Origin: CAIYTF01 sp963664845 | GTDB lineage: Bacteria > Bacteroidota > Ignavibacteria > Ignavibacteriales > Ignavibacteriaceae | Length of the DNA: 64,000 nt | Reading direction: 5' to 3' | Assembly (NCBI GenBank): GCA_963664845.1 | Contig: OY761615.1 | Span: forward strand, 1,178,001 to 1,242,000 | Shown here: piece after piece, positions 1 to 8,067 of the stretch | Numbering within the stretch: position 1 is the first letter of the stretch | How the letters are laid out: each line of letters begins with the position of its first letter | Position numbers and translations under genes: made by a program | Notes under the pieces: model-generated | Databases searched by the model: none | What the model was told of the DNA's origin: nothing | The model's input: the letters and a program-made list of their open reading frames with translations, nothing else

Positions 1-3
1 TAC

Positions 4-783
4 TTGACTATACAGTCCCTGGGCACGGCTATGATCCACGAGATCAATGATCCAATGACCTGGCAACAGGATTTGGCTGAGTTTCACGAACGGGCAGTGA
101 TCGAATATACACTGAACGATCTGATCTCAGCCGATACGTATATTATTCTCGAAGAACTTATCAGTAACTATTTTAAGTATTCCATGGCAGACGGTTATGC
201 CACCGGAGTAATGCTCTCGCTCAGTAAAATGGAGGAAATTCTCCAGATGGTGATTGAATATGAGAGTGCCGGATTTAACCCCTTTCTGTTCGAACATGAA
301 GAAGACGCTTCTGTTGAAGAAGCGAGGATTGGCGGAAAAGGACTGCACATGGTGCGAAGACTTGCAGATTCATGCTCCTATGAGCGTGAAGGAAAGAAAG
401 ATATTTTGACACTAACAAAAAAATTAATTGCGGAGGATTTCATGACAATCACTATTGAAGAATTTCCCCAGGTCACCGTTGTTCATCTGGATGGCCGACT
501 AGACATCCTTTCCGGTGAAACATTACAAACCACCATGGACAGCTTAATTGATGAGCAGAATAAAATCAATCTGCTGGTTAATTGCGAAAAATTGTCGTTC
601 ATCTCAAGTGCGGGTTTGCGCCTGTTTATGATCGTTCTGAAAAAGCTGAACAAACTGGGCGGCAGACTTGCATTCTCAGCTTTCAACGGAAATAACAAGA
701 AAATATTCGAAATAACCGGATATAATAAGTTCTTTAACATTTACGCTTCGATCGAAGAAGGCAAAAAAGCTTTCGAGGCGTAA
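4..783 (+). CDS. RsbW-like anti-sigma kinase domain fused to STAS antagonist domain
   Basis: Residues about 10-140 form a HATPase_c_2 (RsbW/SpoIIAB-like) domain: the N-box region has EELISNYFKYS and a G-box region has GGKGLHMVRRLAD. Residues about 147-259 form a STAS domain with ISSAGLRLF, whose serine is the usual phosphorylation site in SpoIIAA/RsbV proteins. In this family the kinase phosphorylates the antagonist to control release of a sigma factor or another partner; the two are normally separate proteins, so a fused chain is less common. The first codon in frame here is a TTG at the window edge and an ATG follows at 31, so the true N-terminus may lie upstream and the entry may be partial. 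A good ribosome binding site inside the gene may also produce the STAS part alone. The next gene starts 8 bases downstream. Confidence 0.8.
   Translation: MTIQSLGTAMIHEINDPMTWQQDLAEFHERAVIEYTLNDLISADTYIILEELISNYFKYSMADGYATGVMLSLSKMEEILQMVIEYESAGFNPFLFEHEEDASVEEARIGGKGLHMVRRLADSCSYEREGKKDILTLTKKLIAEDFMTITIEEFPQVTVVHLDGRLDILSGETLQTTMDSLIDEQNKINLLVNCEKLSFISSAGLRLFMIVLKKLNKLGGRLAFSAFNGNNKKIFEITGYNKFFNIYASIEEGKKAFEA
432..444 (+). promoter_or_regulatory. internal ribosome binding site and start for free STAS domain
   Basis: GGAGG at 432-436 is followed after 5 bases by an in-frame ATG at 442, exactly where the kinase domain ends and the STAS domain begins. This would allow a separate 113-residue STAS protein to be made from the same message. 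Seen in sequence; use in the cell is inferred. Confidence 0.45.
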
Positions 784-791
784 GGTTCCTG

Positions 792-1973
792 ATGTTTTTT
801 CTGAAAGGGGTATTCCCCGGCAAAACAGGCGGTGAATGTCCGGCAGCAGAAACAGGTTCTGTAACAGCAAGGTCACATAACAATTTATTTCCCGGATTGC
901 ACACGGGCACGTTAGGCTTTTTATTAGGTCTGTTGCTCCTGTGCAGTTCAAATGCCCTTCCACAGAAAAATTATTTCTATTTCGGCAGGGATTATGGCAG
1001 CGATGCGAACTTTACACCCTTGCAGGTGCTGCTCAACGGCAGTTATGACATTATGCAATTGGAAGATCATAAGCGCGATGTTTACAACTTCCCGTATAAA
1101 TCTGCATGGAATACCCTTTGGAAAAACATCGGAAACCCCTTTCATTCAATTAAGATCTACGGAACCCGCAATTTCCTGAACGATGAAGTGCTCCCCTTCG
1201 ACTTCCGGAAGAATCACGCTCAATGGTGGCCCAACTATCAGCTTCACCTCATTGGCGGCGGCATGACCTACGCGGCTCTGGAAGAATGGTATGCGTATCA
1301 CCATTACCCCCAACCCACATTATTAGCTATAACCACAACGTTTGGCTACCATCTTCTGAATGAAACCATTGAGATTGATCAGGGCACGGGAATCACCATT
1401 GACCCCATTTCCGATATATACATTTTCGATCTGGGCGGAATACTCCTCTTCACCAGCGACAAAGTGAAGGAGTTTTTCAGCTCAACGCTAAACCTGCGTG
1501 ACTGGTCGCTGCAACCATCCTTCTCTGCAAAAGACGGTCACCTGCATAATAACGGTCAATATTTTGAAGTGAAATGGTTCACTCCATGGAGTGACAAACT
1601 GGGGGTGTTCTATTATTTCGGGGTGAACGGACTTACCGGCGTGACCTATAAGCTTGATGATGAGTATTCGTTGTCCGGCGGAGGCGGTTTGCGTGCAAAA
1701 AAGAATGTTACCCTCGATGCTTCTGTCGGGAGACAAACTGTCCAGACAGTGGGCACCGGGGGCTTATTCATAGATCGTAATAATTCACTATTAGGGTCGC
1801 TCTTTGTTAGCGGGCTTTCAGACTATACCGTGCTAGTGAATATTTACCCAGGAATAATCAACCTGTTCCCGTTTTCCACCGGTTGCTGGGTTGCCGTTTC
1901 GGAGAAAGGACAACTGGCATTTGGTGTCAATATTCTCCGGCTGCCCGGCGTAGGGTATGCCGCTTTCAGATAA
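792..1973 (+). CDS. exported/envelope protein of unknown function
   Basis: I do not recognise the family. The ATG has an AAGG six bases upstream and lies just after the STAS gene, so the two are probably cotranscribed. A hydrophobic stretch (residues about 40-58, GTLGFLLGLLLLCSSNALPQ) looks like a signal peptide preceded by an unusually long N-terminal extension, so a later start is possible. The mature part is rich in aromatic residues and alternating beta-like segments, and ends in GVGYAAFR, suggesting an outer-membrane associated beta structure. Residues about 140-240 include a His/Glu-rich helical segment (ALEEWYAYHHYP, NETIEID). It overlaps the convergent flavin reductase gene by 8 bases. 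Confidence 0.6.
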   Translation: MFFLKGVFPGKTGGECPAAETGSVTARSHNNLFPGLHTGTLGFLLGLLLLCSSNALPQKNYFYFGRDYGSDANFTPLQVLLNGSYDIMQLEDHKRDVYNFPYKSAWNTLWKNIGNPFHSIKIYGTRNFLNDEVLPFDFRKNHAQWWPNYQLHLIGGGMTYAALEEWYAYHHYPQPTLLAITTTFGYHLLNETIEIDQGTGITIDPISDIYIFDLGGILLFTSDKVKEFFSSTLNLRDWSLQPSFSAKDGHLHNNGQYFEVKWFTPWSDKLGVFYYFGVNGLTGVTYKLDDEYSLSGGGGLRAKKNVTLDASVGRQTVQTVGTGGLFIDRNNSLLGSLFVSGLSDYTVLVNIYPGIINLFPFSTGCWVAVSEKGQLAFGVNILRLPGVGYAAFR

Positions 1974-2937
1974 GCGCTACCAAAAGCGCAGTTTTCCAGG
2001 CAAAGTCAATATCACCTTTCCGCATAGCAGTCAAAGCTGCCAGTTCCACCAATTTATGTTTTTCCGCATTTTCAATTGAGAGACCCAACAGGCAGAGCAG
2101 CATGTTTTTGTAGTCACCGCTTTGTTTATAAGCAGCGAATTTTTCATACGAGGATTCGGAATCATCGTTTTTTTTCGCGGTTATCTGCAGCAGAAACTCA
2201 CTTGCCTGTTCAGCAGTATATCTTTTCTCCACGCATGCAAAACGGGCCAGATCGTTCCCGGTATAAATGGTTGATGTCTTCATAAAATCCGGAAGACCAT
2301 CGAACCCAATTCCGTTTTGATTGAAAGGCTTCTCAACTTCAAAGATGGTGCTGCCTGAAACGCGGGTATACAGGTCGTCGCCAAGCCTGGCAACCAGATC
2401 AATCTTGTATGGGTCAATAGCTCCCCTGCTTAAAATTTCCTCAGCAACGTGAATATAGGTCACCTCGCAAATGGCCAGATTGCCCGCTCCGCCTTTTTCG
2501 CCAAGGGGGATCATCTGCAGCAGTTTGCATTCCATCTGGAAGGGTGATTCTTTAACGCGGGGCACCGCAACCGTTTTGGAGGCTATAGGTGTGAAGCCTG
2601 ATTTAAGGAATTCATCCACATCGGCAGCATAATAACTGGATGAAAGGCTCACCTGTTCAACCATGCCATAGGTTACTGCCTGAATGACACATTCCTTTGT
2701 TTCGAGCAGGTTAAAATACGTATCTTTCAGCTTCCCGTCGCTTGCGCGGCGCGAAGGAGAGAAGCAGACTATTGGCGGATTGTAACCTACCAGGCTGTAA
2801 AAAGAAAAAGGGGCAAGGTTTGGAATTCCATCTTTTGAAAGGGTGGATACAAAGGCAATGGGTCGCGGTGCAATGCCGCCCACCAGGATTTTGTGTATAT
2901 CAGACACAGGAAATTGTTTTGGATCAATCTCGCGCAT
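1966..2937 (-). CDS. flavin reductase-like FMN-binding protein
   Basis: Residues 1-200 match the flavin reductase-like (DIM6/NTAB) split-barrel family, which binds FMN: note RPIAFVSTLSKDG near residue 28 and the conserved NLAPFSFYSLVGYNPP segment followed by PS.R.SDGKLKDT. A C-terminal extension of about 110 helical residues (from about 215) is longer than the usual family member of about 200 residues; it contains an AEQA/AALTAMRKGD pattern and has no function I can assign. The start lies 2 bases beyond the recX stop, with its ribosome binding site inside recX, so it is the last gene of the cinA-recA-recX transcription unit. The substrate cannot be read from sequence. Confidence 0.8.
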   Translation of the reverse strand: MREIDPKQFPVSDIHKILVGGIAPRPIAFVSTLSKDGIPNLAPFSFYSLVGYNPPIVCFSPSRRASDGKLKDTYFNLLETKECVIQAVTYGMVEQVSLSSSYYAADVDEFLKSGFTPIASKTVAVPRVKESPFQMECKLLQMIPLGEKGGAGNLAICEVTYIHVAEEILSRGAIDPYKIDLVARLGDDLYTRVSGSTIFEVEKPFNQNGIGFDGLPDFMKTSTIYTGNDLARFACVEKRYTAEQASEFLLQITAKKNDDSESSYEKFAAYKQSGDYKNMLLCLLGLSIENAEKHKLVELAALTAMRKGDIDFAWKTALLVALI

Positions 2938-2939
2938 AA

Positions 2940-3602
2940 TTAATTCTCCATTTGTTCATCATTTAATTCGTCGGATGTGAGTATTTTTCTTACCACATTC
3001 CGGATTTCCATGAACTGATAACCGCGTTGCAGCAGAAACGCCGTCAGTTTTTTTGACAGTTCCGTTCCTTCTATTTTTCTGCCCCGCAGTTGCTTCAGCT
3101 TTTTCCGTGCAATTTCTTCCAACGGTGAGTCGACCAATTCACCAGCGTCCTCAATTTTGCGCAAAGCCTCCTCAATTATTGCAGGAGCAACGCCGCGTCC
3201 TTTGAGAAACAGTCTGATCTTGTTTTTGCCGAATCTCCTGTGATAAAATGCATCAACACTGAAGCGTTCTGCGAAATCCTTGTCATTGAGAAGTCCGTTT
3301 TCCCGGAGTGTTTTAAGCACTTCGTTAATAAGCGGCTTTTCAAATTTTTTCTTGAGCAATTTTTGAAAAAGCTCAAAAGAACTGTGCATCCTTATGGAGA
3401 TATAACGTAAAGCAGATTCCTGAACTTTAAATTTGCGTGCTTCGGTAAGAAGTTGTTCAAAGACTTCATCGCTCAATATATCGTTCTTGCGAAGTTGAAA
3501 TTGGAAAACGATCTCGAGCGGAAGCATCAGGGTTTCATCCGGGAAAGCGACCGCAACTTTTTTCTCAGTCGCTTTCCTCAGAGATAAAATTTCGTGGGGC
3601 AC
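2940..3602 (-). CDS. recX: RecX family regulator of RecA
   Basis: A 220-residue all-helical protein with the RecX tandem three-helix layout: ALRYISIRMHSSFELFQKLLKKKF, then VLKTLRENGLLNDKDFAERFSVDAFYHRRFG, then a GVAPAIIEEAL segment and a final helix block ending VRKIL (partial motifs given; each is contiguous in the protein). RecX binds RecA filaments and limits their extension. The start is GTG, three bases after the recA stop, so translation is coupled to recA. A long N-terminal extension of about 60 residues before the repeats is usual in this lineage. The identity rests on both sequence pattern and position directly behind recA. Confidence 0.88.
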   Translation of the reverse strand: MPHEILSLRKATEKKVAVAFPDETLMLPLEIVFQFQLRKNDILSDEVFEQLLTEARKFKVQESALRYISIRMHSSFELFQKLLKKKFEKPLINEVLKTLRENGLLNDKDFAERFSVDAFYHRRFGKNKIRLFLKGRGVAPAIIEEALRKIEDAGELVDSPLEEIARKKLKQLRGRKIEGTELSKKLTAFLLQRGYQFMEIRNVVRKILTSDELNDEQMEN

Positions 3603-3605
3603 GGT

Positions 3606-4691
3606 TTATTTTGCAGGCTTCTTTTCTTTTGCCGCGGCAGCCGGTTTTTCAACTGCTGTTTTTTCCGCTCCTGGTGCTGTGGGGTTAGCGGCTGCATCTT
3701 TCAGCATACCAAGTTTAACCTTCACGGCAGTGGAAACATCATCGAAGAGCGCCGGGTTTTCCAACATCTTCACTCTGAATGCTTCCCTGCCCTGGAAACG
3801 GTCTTCTTTATAGGTGAACCATGCACCGCTCTTCTTAACAATGTTGAAATTGGTTGCCAGGTCAAGCACATCGCCGGTTTTGCTGATGCCTTCATTATAA
3901 AGCACGTCAAATTCAACTTCCTTGAAGGGAGGAGCAACCTTGCTCTTTACAATTTTCACTTTCACGCGGGAACCAATTGCATCGGAACCATCTTTGATCT
4001 GAGCGATCTTCCGGATATCCATACGTACAGAAGCATAAAACTTCAACGCGTTTCCGCCCGTGGTTGTTTCAGGGTTGCCAAACATGACACCAATTTTCAT
4101 TCTGAGTTGATTGGTGAAGATGACGCAAGTTTTAGAACGGCTGATGGCGCCGGTAAGTTTACGCAGTGCCTGAGACATCAGACGTGCCTGCACTGCCATT
4201 TGTGCATCGCCCATGTCGCCTTCGATTTCCGAACGCGGAACCAATGCTGCCACAGAATCGATGACGATCACGTCAACTGCATTACTGCGGACGAGCGTAT
4301 CGGTGATTTCCAATCCCTGCTCGCCATAATCCGGTTGTGAAACAAGCAGATTATTGGTATCGACGCCAAGGCGTTTTGCATAGTTCAGATCGAGTGCATG
4401 TTCTGCATCAATGAAAGCAGCCAAGCCGCCCATCTTTTGGGCCTCACTGATAATGTGCAGACAGAGTGTTGTTTTTCCGCTTGATTCGGGGCCGTATATT
4501 TCAACTATCCTTCCTCTGGGAACGCCGCCGATGCCAAGGGCATAATCGAGCGAAAGCGCGCCGGTGGGAATTGCTTCCACTGCCTGCACAACCCCGTCAC
4601 CGAGTTTCATTAAAATTCCCTTGCCATACGCTTTTTCCAGCGTTTGTATAGTCTCATCAATAATTTTCATTTTATCATCGCGTTCGCTCAT
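3606..4691 (-). CDS. recA: recombinase RecA
   Basis: 361 residues, the normal size. Walker A is GPESSGKTT (about residue 65), the DNA-binding and polymerisation core is intact (QMAVQARLMSQALRKL), and the diagnostic ALKFYASVR signature is present. A C-terminal tail rich in Ala, Lys and Pro (PAAAAKEKKPAK) follows the conserved core. RecA forms ATP-dependent filaments on single-stranded DNA for homologous recombination and triggers self-cleavage of LexA/CI-like repressors; the prophage repressor at 44.7 kb belongs to that S24 fold. A ribosome binding site GGAGAG lies just upstream of the ATG. It lies between cinA and recX on the same strand. Confidence 0.98.
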   Translation of the reverse strand: MSERDDKMKIIDETIQTLEKAYGKGILMKLGDGVVQAVEAIPTGALSLDYALGIGGVPRGRIVEIYGPESSGKTTLCLHIISEAQKMGGLAAFIDAEHALDLNYAKRLGVDTNNLLVSQPDYGEQGLEITDTLVRSNAVDVIVIDSVAALVPRSEIEGDMGDAQMAVQARLMSQALRKLTGAISRSKTCVIFTNQLRMKIGVMFGNPETTTGGNALKFYASVRMDIRKIAQIKDGSDAIGSRVKVKIVKSKVAPPFKEVEFDVLYNEGISKTGDVLDLATNFNIVKKSGAWFTYKEDRFQGREAFRVKMLENPALFDDVSTAVKVKLGMLKDAAANPTAPGAEKTAVEKPAAAAKEKKPAK

Positions 4692-4762
4692 GATCTCTCC
4701 ATTTATAATATTTTAATCAGGTAATGTCAGAATTTACGATTTTAATTAATAAGAAACGAGTG

Positions 4763-6019
4763 TTATGCATCCAAGGGGATGCCGAGTATTGCACGCCGCA
4801 GCATTGCAAGCGCAGCCTGGGAAGCACGCTCTTTGTTAAGCATGCGGTCATCACCAAGCTGAATTTTAATTGCCCGGGTAACAGAAGCATCGCTCAGCCC
4901 TATGAAGACCGTGCCAATGGGTTTTTCGGCACTTCCGCCTGTCGGTCCAAGAATTCCTGTTATGGACAAGCCATAGTCCGAGCCGCTTATTGCCCTGATG
5001 CCATCGGCCATTTGTTTGGCAACTTCAGCGCTCACTGCACCGAACTCACTGAGGGTATCCTCATCCACATTCAGCAATTCCACTTTTGAGGCATTGCTGT
5101 AGCAAACCACACCGCGTTCAAAATATTCGCTGGAACCGGAAAAATTTGTCAGACGGTTGGCAATATGACCGCCCGTGCACGATTCAGCCGCAGCCATACA
5201 CAACCCACGCTCATGGAGCAGCCTGCCAACTACTTCGGCGAGATCTTCCTCATTTTTGCCATAAATATACCTACCGGCAATGGAACGGATCTTTTGTTCA
5301 ATTTCGGTGAGCCTTGCACCTGCACTTTCGTGGTCTTTATCGGTTACTGTTATCCGGAGCTTTACACCCATAGGGCTGGGTAAGAATGCCATTTTGGCAC
5401 CTTGCAGCAATGTATCCATGTCTCCCAGCTTTTCGAACAATGTGGACTCAGGTATGCCGGTGGTTAGCAATGTTGTTTTTCTGGTGAACGTTGCAGCATT
5501 CTTTGTCATTTCCAGGAGCCGGGGAACAATGAAATTAATGACCATTGCCTTCATTTCGAAAGGCACACCGGGCATAACCACCATGACCTTGCCGTCTTTT
5601 TCGATCCAATATCCCGGAGCAGTGCCCTTGATGTTGCGAATAACTGTTGCAACTTCCGGCACCAGTGCCTGTTCTTCGTTCACTTTGGTAACCGGCCGGC
5701 CAAGCCGTTGGAACCGTGCCTGCACATCGGCAAGCACTTCCGCGTTGTTAACAAGCCCACAGTTATAGAATTTACAAACGGCTGCTTTTGTTATGTCATC
5801 GTGCGTGGGTCCCAGCCCACCGGTAACCAGCACCAGATCGTGCGATGCAAGCGCCAAGGCAAACTCAGCCAGTATTTCCTCCTCCTCGTCACCCACAACA
5901 GAAACTTTGGCAACATGCACCTGACTGTTGGTTACCTGTTCACCAATGAACGACGCGTTAGTGTTAATGGTTTGCCCAATTAACAACTCATCACCGATCG
6001 AAATAATTTGTGCTTTCAT
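4763..6019 (-). CDS. cinA: CinA: competence/damage-inducible protein, NMN deamidase
   Basis: 418 residues with both CinA domains. The N-terminal molybdopterin-binding-like domain (residues 1-170) has SIGDELLIGQTINTNASFIGE and VTGGLGPTHDDITK; in homologues it acts as an ADP-ribose/CoA pyrophosphatase. The C-terminal domain (about 255-415) has AAAESCTGGHIANRL and VVCYSNASK, the nicotinamide-nucleotide amidase domain, which recycles NMN. Position immediately upstream of recA matches the conserved cinA-recA arrangement of many bacteria. The 71-base gap to recA could hold a recA promoter. A MITE-like insertion sits upstream, between cinA and pgpA. Confidence 0.95.
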   Translation of the reverse strand: MKAQIISIGDELLIGQTINTNASFIGEQVTNSQVHVAKVSVVGDEEEEILAEFALALASHDLVLVTGGLGPTHDDITKAAVCKFYNCGLVNNAEVLADVQARFQRLGRPVTKVNEEQALVPEVATVIRNIKGTAPGYWIEKDGKVMVVMPGVPFEMKAMVINFIVPRLLEMTKNAATFTRKTTLLTTGIPESTLFEKLGDMDTLLQGAKMAFLPSPMGVKLRITVTDKDHESAGARLTEIEQKIRSIAGRYIYGKNEEDLAEVVGRLLHERGLCMAAAESCTGGHIANRLTNFSGSSEYFERGVVCYSNASKVELLNVDEDTLSEFGAVSAEVAKQMADGIRAISGSDYGLSITGILGPTGGSAEKPIGTVFIGLSDASVTRAIKIQLGDDRMLNKERASQAALAMLRRAILGIPLDA

Positions 6020-6087
6020 AATAAGTTTTTATCGCTCCTTCAGCGAAATAATCTTTTTACTTTTAACCGGTTCATAAAATTTATATA

Positions 6088-6209
6088 ACAAGCTGTTTCA
6101 AAGAATAAAAGAGGACAATCCCCGCGGAGCGGGATCCCGTTGTGAGATGACACGGGTTTGAACTGATTTCCACGGATCGAAATTCTAATTTGACTTCTGA
6201 AACAGTCTT
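6088..6209. repeat. MITE-like element, copy 1
   Basis: The block starts with AAGCTGTTTCAAAGAATAAA and ends with TTGACTTCTGAAACAGTCTT, imperfect inverted ends. The interior (GATGACACGG, then ...ACTGATTTCCACGGAT, then GAAATTC...AATTTGACTT) is also found at 63063-63165, so it is a dispersed repeat. It contains an extra small palindrome CCCGCGGAGCGGG (6121-6133) absent from the other copy. It separates pgpA from cinA and encodes nothing. Confidence 0.6.
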
Positions 6210-6268
6210 TTTCAGTTACAGTTTATTGTTATTTCCAGTTATAATTTCATATACAATACTAAATACAA

Positions 6269-6739
6269 TCATATCCCAACCATTTGGCGGAAGAATGGAA
6301 CGAGCAGCAACAGGTTCATTATGATACAGGTATAAATGCCGCCAATGATATCATCCATCATTATGCCGTAACCACCAGGCAGTGCTTCTGCCTGCCGTGC
6401 CGGTGCCGGTTTCCAAATATCAATTGCCCGCCACAAGAAAAAAGCTATGGCAGCCACCCAATAGTTCTTTGGCAGAAAAAGCAGGGATATCCACATTCCG
6501 GCAACTTCATCAATAGTGCATTCCGCCGGATCTTTACCGTATGCTTTTTCGAACAGGGTGCCGACATAGAAACCATAGACGGAAAAGACGATTGAAAGCG
6601 GCAGAAGCACCAGCCAATTATCCATTCCCGGAATGAACCAATACAGCAGAAGTCCTGCAGCACTGCCGAAGGTTCCGCTGGCAACTTTAATATATCCGGT
6701 AAAAAATCCAGAGCCCATTGTTTTGTGAAAAAGGTTCAT
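6269..6739 (-). CDS. pgpA: phosphatidylglycerophosphatase A
   Basis: 156 residues matching PgpA: the N-terminal GSGFFTGYIKVASGTFGS, the conserved acidic TIDEVAGMW motif near residue 80, FFLWRAIDIWKP, and the C-terminal PGGYGIMMDDIIGGIYT. Several membrane segments are visible. The enzyme dephosphorylates phosphatidylglycerol phosphate at the inner membrane, the step after PgsA. Its ATG overlaps the pgsA stop by four bases (ATGA), so the two consecutive enzymes of phosphatidylglycerol synthesis are translationally coupled. Confidence 0.93.
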   Translation of the reverse strand: MNLFHKTMGSGFFTGYIKVASGTFGSAAGLLLYWFIPGMDNWLVLLPLSIVFSVYGFYVGTLFEKAYGKDPAECTIDEVAGMWISLLFLPKNYWVAAIAFFLWRAIDIWKPAPARQAEALPGGYGIMMDDIIGGIYTCIIMNLLLLVPFFRQMVGI

Positions 6740-7329
6740 GTTGTTCCCAATATTTCTTTAAGGTGCGCCCGATTATCGTACAAATACAGCGCGCCGGAAT
6801 GCACGGTGATGATGGCAATAGCCCAAAGCAGGCCGCCAATAATAGTCGGGTTCATCCCCCAATAGAAGAAATCCTTAAACCGCACTGCCCAGTCGCCGTG
6901 TTTCTGTGCAACATAGGCCAAGAGCAAATAGTAGAGAAAGGCCATTTGAATGAAGGTTTTCCATTTTGCATAACGGCTGGTTGGAAACGACAGGCCGCGC
7001 TTGTCGGCCAATCCACGAAAACCTGTAACGAGAAAGTCCCGGATGAGAATTACCAGGCATAGCCACAGGGAGAGCACTCCGAGATATACAAACGAGAGCA
7101 TTGCGCCGGCGGTTAAAATTTTGTCTGCCATGGGGTCCCAGAACTTTCCCCAATTGGTAATGTAGTTGAACTTTCGTGCAAGCCAGCCATCGTACCAGTC
7201 GGTTAATGCGGCGACCAGGAAAATGATGAGGGCAATCTCCCGGTAGGTGGAGGAATCGGAAAGAAAGAAGAACACGAACACCGGCGTGAGAATGATGCGT
7301 AATACCGTTAGCTGATTTGGCAATACCAT
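6736..7329 (-). CDS. pgsA: CDP-diacylglycerol-glycerol-3-phosphate phosphatidyltransferase
   Basis: 197 residues with the CDP-alcohol phosphatidyltransferase signature DG-x2-AR-x8-G-x3-D-x3-D, here DGWLARKFNYITNWGKFWDP followed by MAD, near residue 45-70. It begins with the typical PNQLTVLRIILTPVFVFFFL membrane helix. It makes phosphatidylglycerol phosphate from CDP-diacylglycerol and glycerol 3-phosphate in the inner membrane. It is coupled to pgpA downstream and sits 12 bases after the DUF971 gene. Confidence 0.93.
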   Translation of the reverse strand: MVLPNQLTVLRIILTPVFVFFFLSDSSTYREIALIIFLVAALTDWYDGWLARKFNYITNWGKFWDPMADKILTAGAMLSFVYLGVLSLWLCLVILIRDFLVTGFRGLADKRGLSFPTSRYAKWKTFIQMAFLYYLLLAYVAQKHGDWAVRFKDFFYWGMNPTIIGGLLWAIAIITVHSGALYLYDNRAHLKEILGTT

Positions 7330-7341
7330 GGGCTGCTCCGG

Positions 7342-7638
7342 CTATCCTTCTTCTTCCATGGTGCGAAGCCGTGCAAATTCATAGATACCGGTATTGTGAC
7401 CGTCGTTCCAAATCAGGTTCATTGCATAGGAGCCAATAGGCCTGATCTCTTTGATGGTGATCTGGTTTTGCATGAACAGTGGTATGAACAGATTGCTCCA
7501 TTCCGAACGTTCTTTGGCGCACGTTGCACAGGGGCAATATTTACGGAGAAATTGCAGGGAAAACGTTTTTTCCTCGCCACTCTTCCAGGATAATTTCAGA
7601 TGCTCCTGATCAACAAGAGCAATTTTTTCAGGCCTCAT
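7342..7638 (-). CDS. DUF971 family protein
   Basis: About 98 residues of the DUF971 family (related to the N-terminal domain of gamma-butyrobetaine hydroxylase): WKSGEEKTFSLQFLRKYCPC, CATCAKERSEW, GSYAMNLIWNDGHNTGIY. The CPCATC cluster and the WxDGHxTGIY motif are the family marks, and suggest metal binding. Some family members are linked to iron-sulfur or Mrp/ApbC-type proteins, but the role is not established. An upstream ATG at 7668 is in frame; I prefer the ATG at 7638 because the family normally starts a few residues before this. It is the first gene of the leftward pgsA-pgpA block. Confidence 0.8.
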   Translation of the reverse strand: MRPEKIALVDQEHLKLSWKSGEEKTFSLQFLRKYCPCATCAKERSEWSNLFIPLFMQNQITIKEIRPIGSYAMNLIWNDGHNTGIYEFARLRTMEEEG

Positions 7639-8067
7639 GCACACACCCGCGGGTGAACCCTGGGACATGCATTACTGTCTGAAAGCGATAAATGGTGTTG
7701 CTTCAACTTAAGTTTTCGGTAAAAGGTAATAAAATCCACAATCGAAGTATCTGCCCCGGCAATTTCCGGACAGGTATTCCGTTGAGCATCATTTATTTGA
7801 ATCTTGAAATTACAATAATTCCCAGAGAATAGGAATGACAAAAATGGGGAAATTGGGTTTTATATTTGCCGGGTTTTTGCGAAATTCCGCCGCCAAGGAG
7901 GTATATTTCCTGTTGAGGATTGATTTTCGTAATTTGTTGCAACAATTTGGGTCAGCATTGAAAAGTTCGCCGCGTGGTGGAGCTTTGGCTGCCTTTTCAT
8001 TACCCGTCCCTGACTATTTCATATTTAAGGGTGAGTAAATTTGGAATCAATAAAGGACTTATATCCC

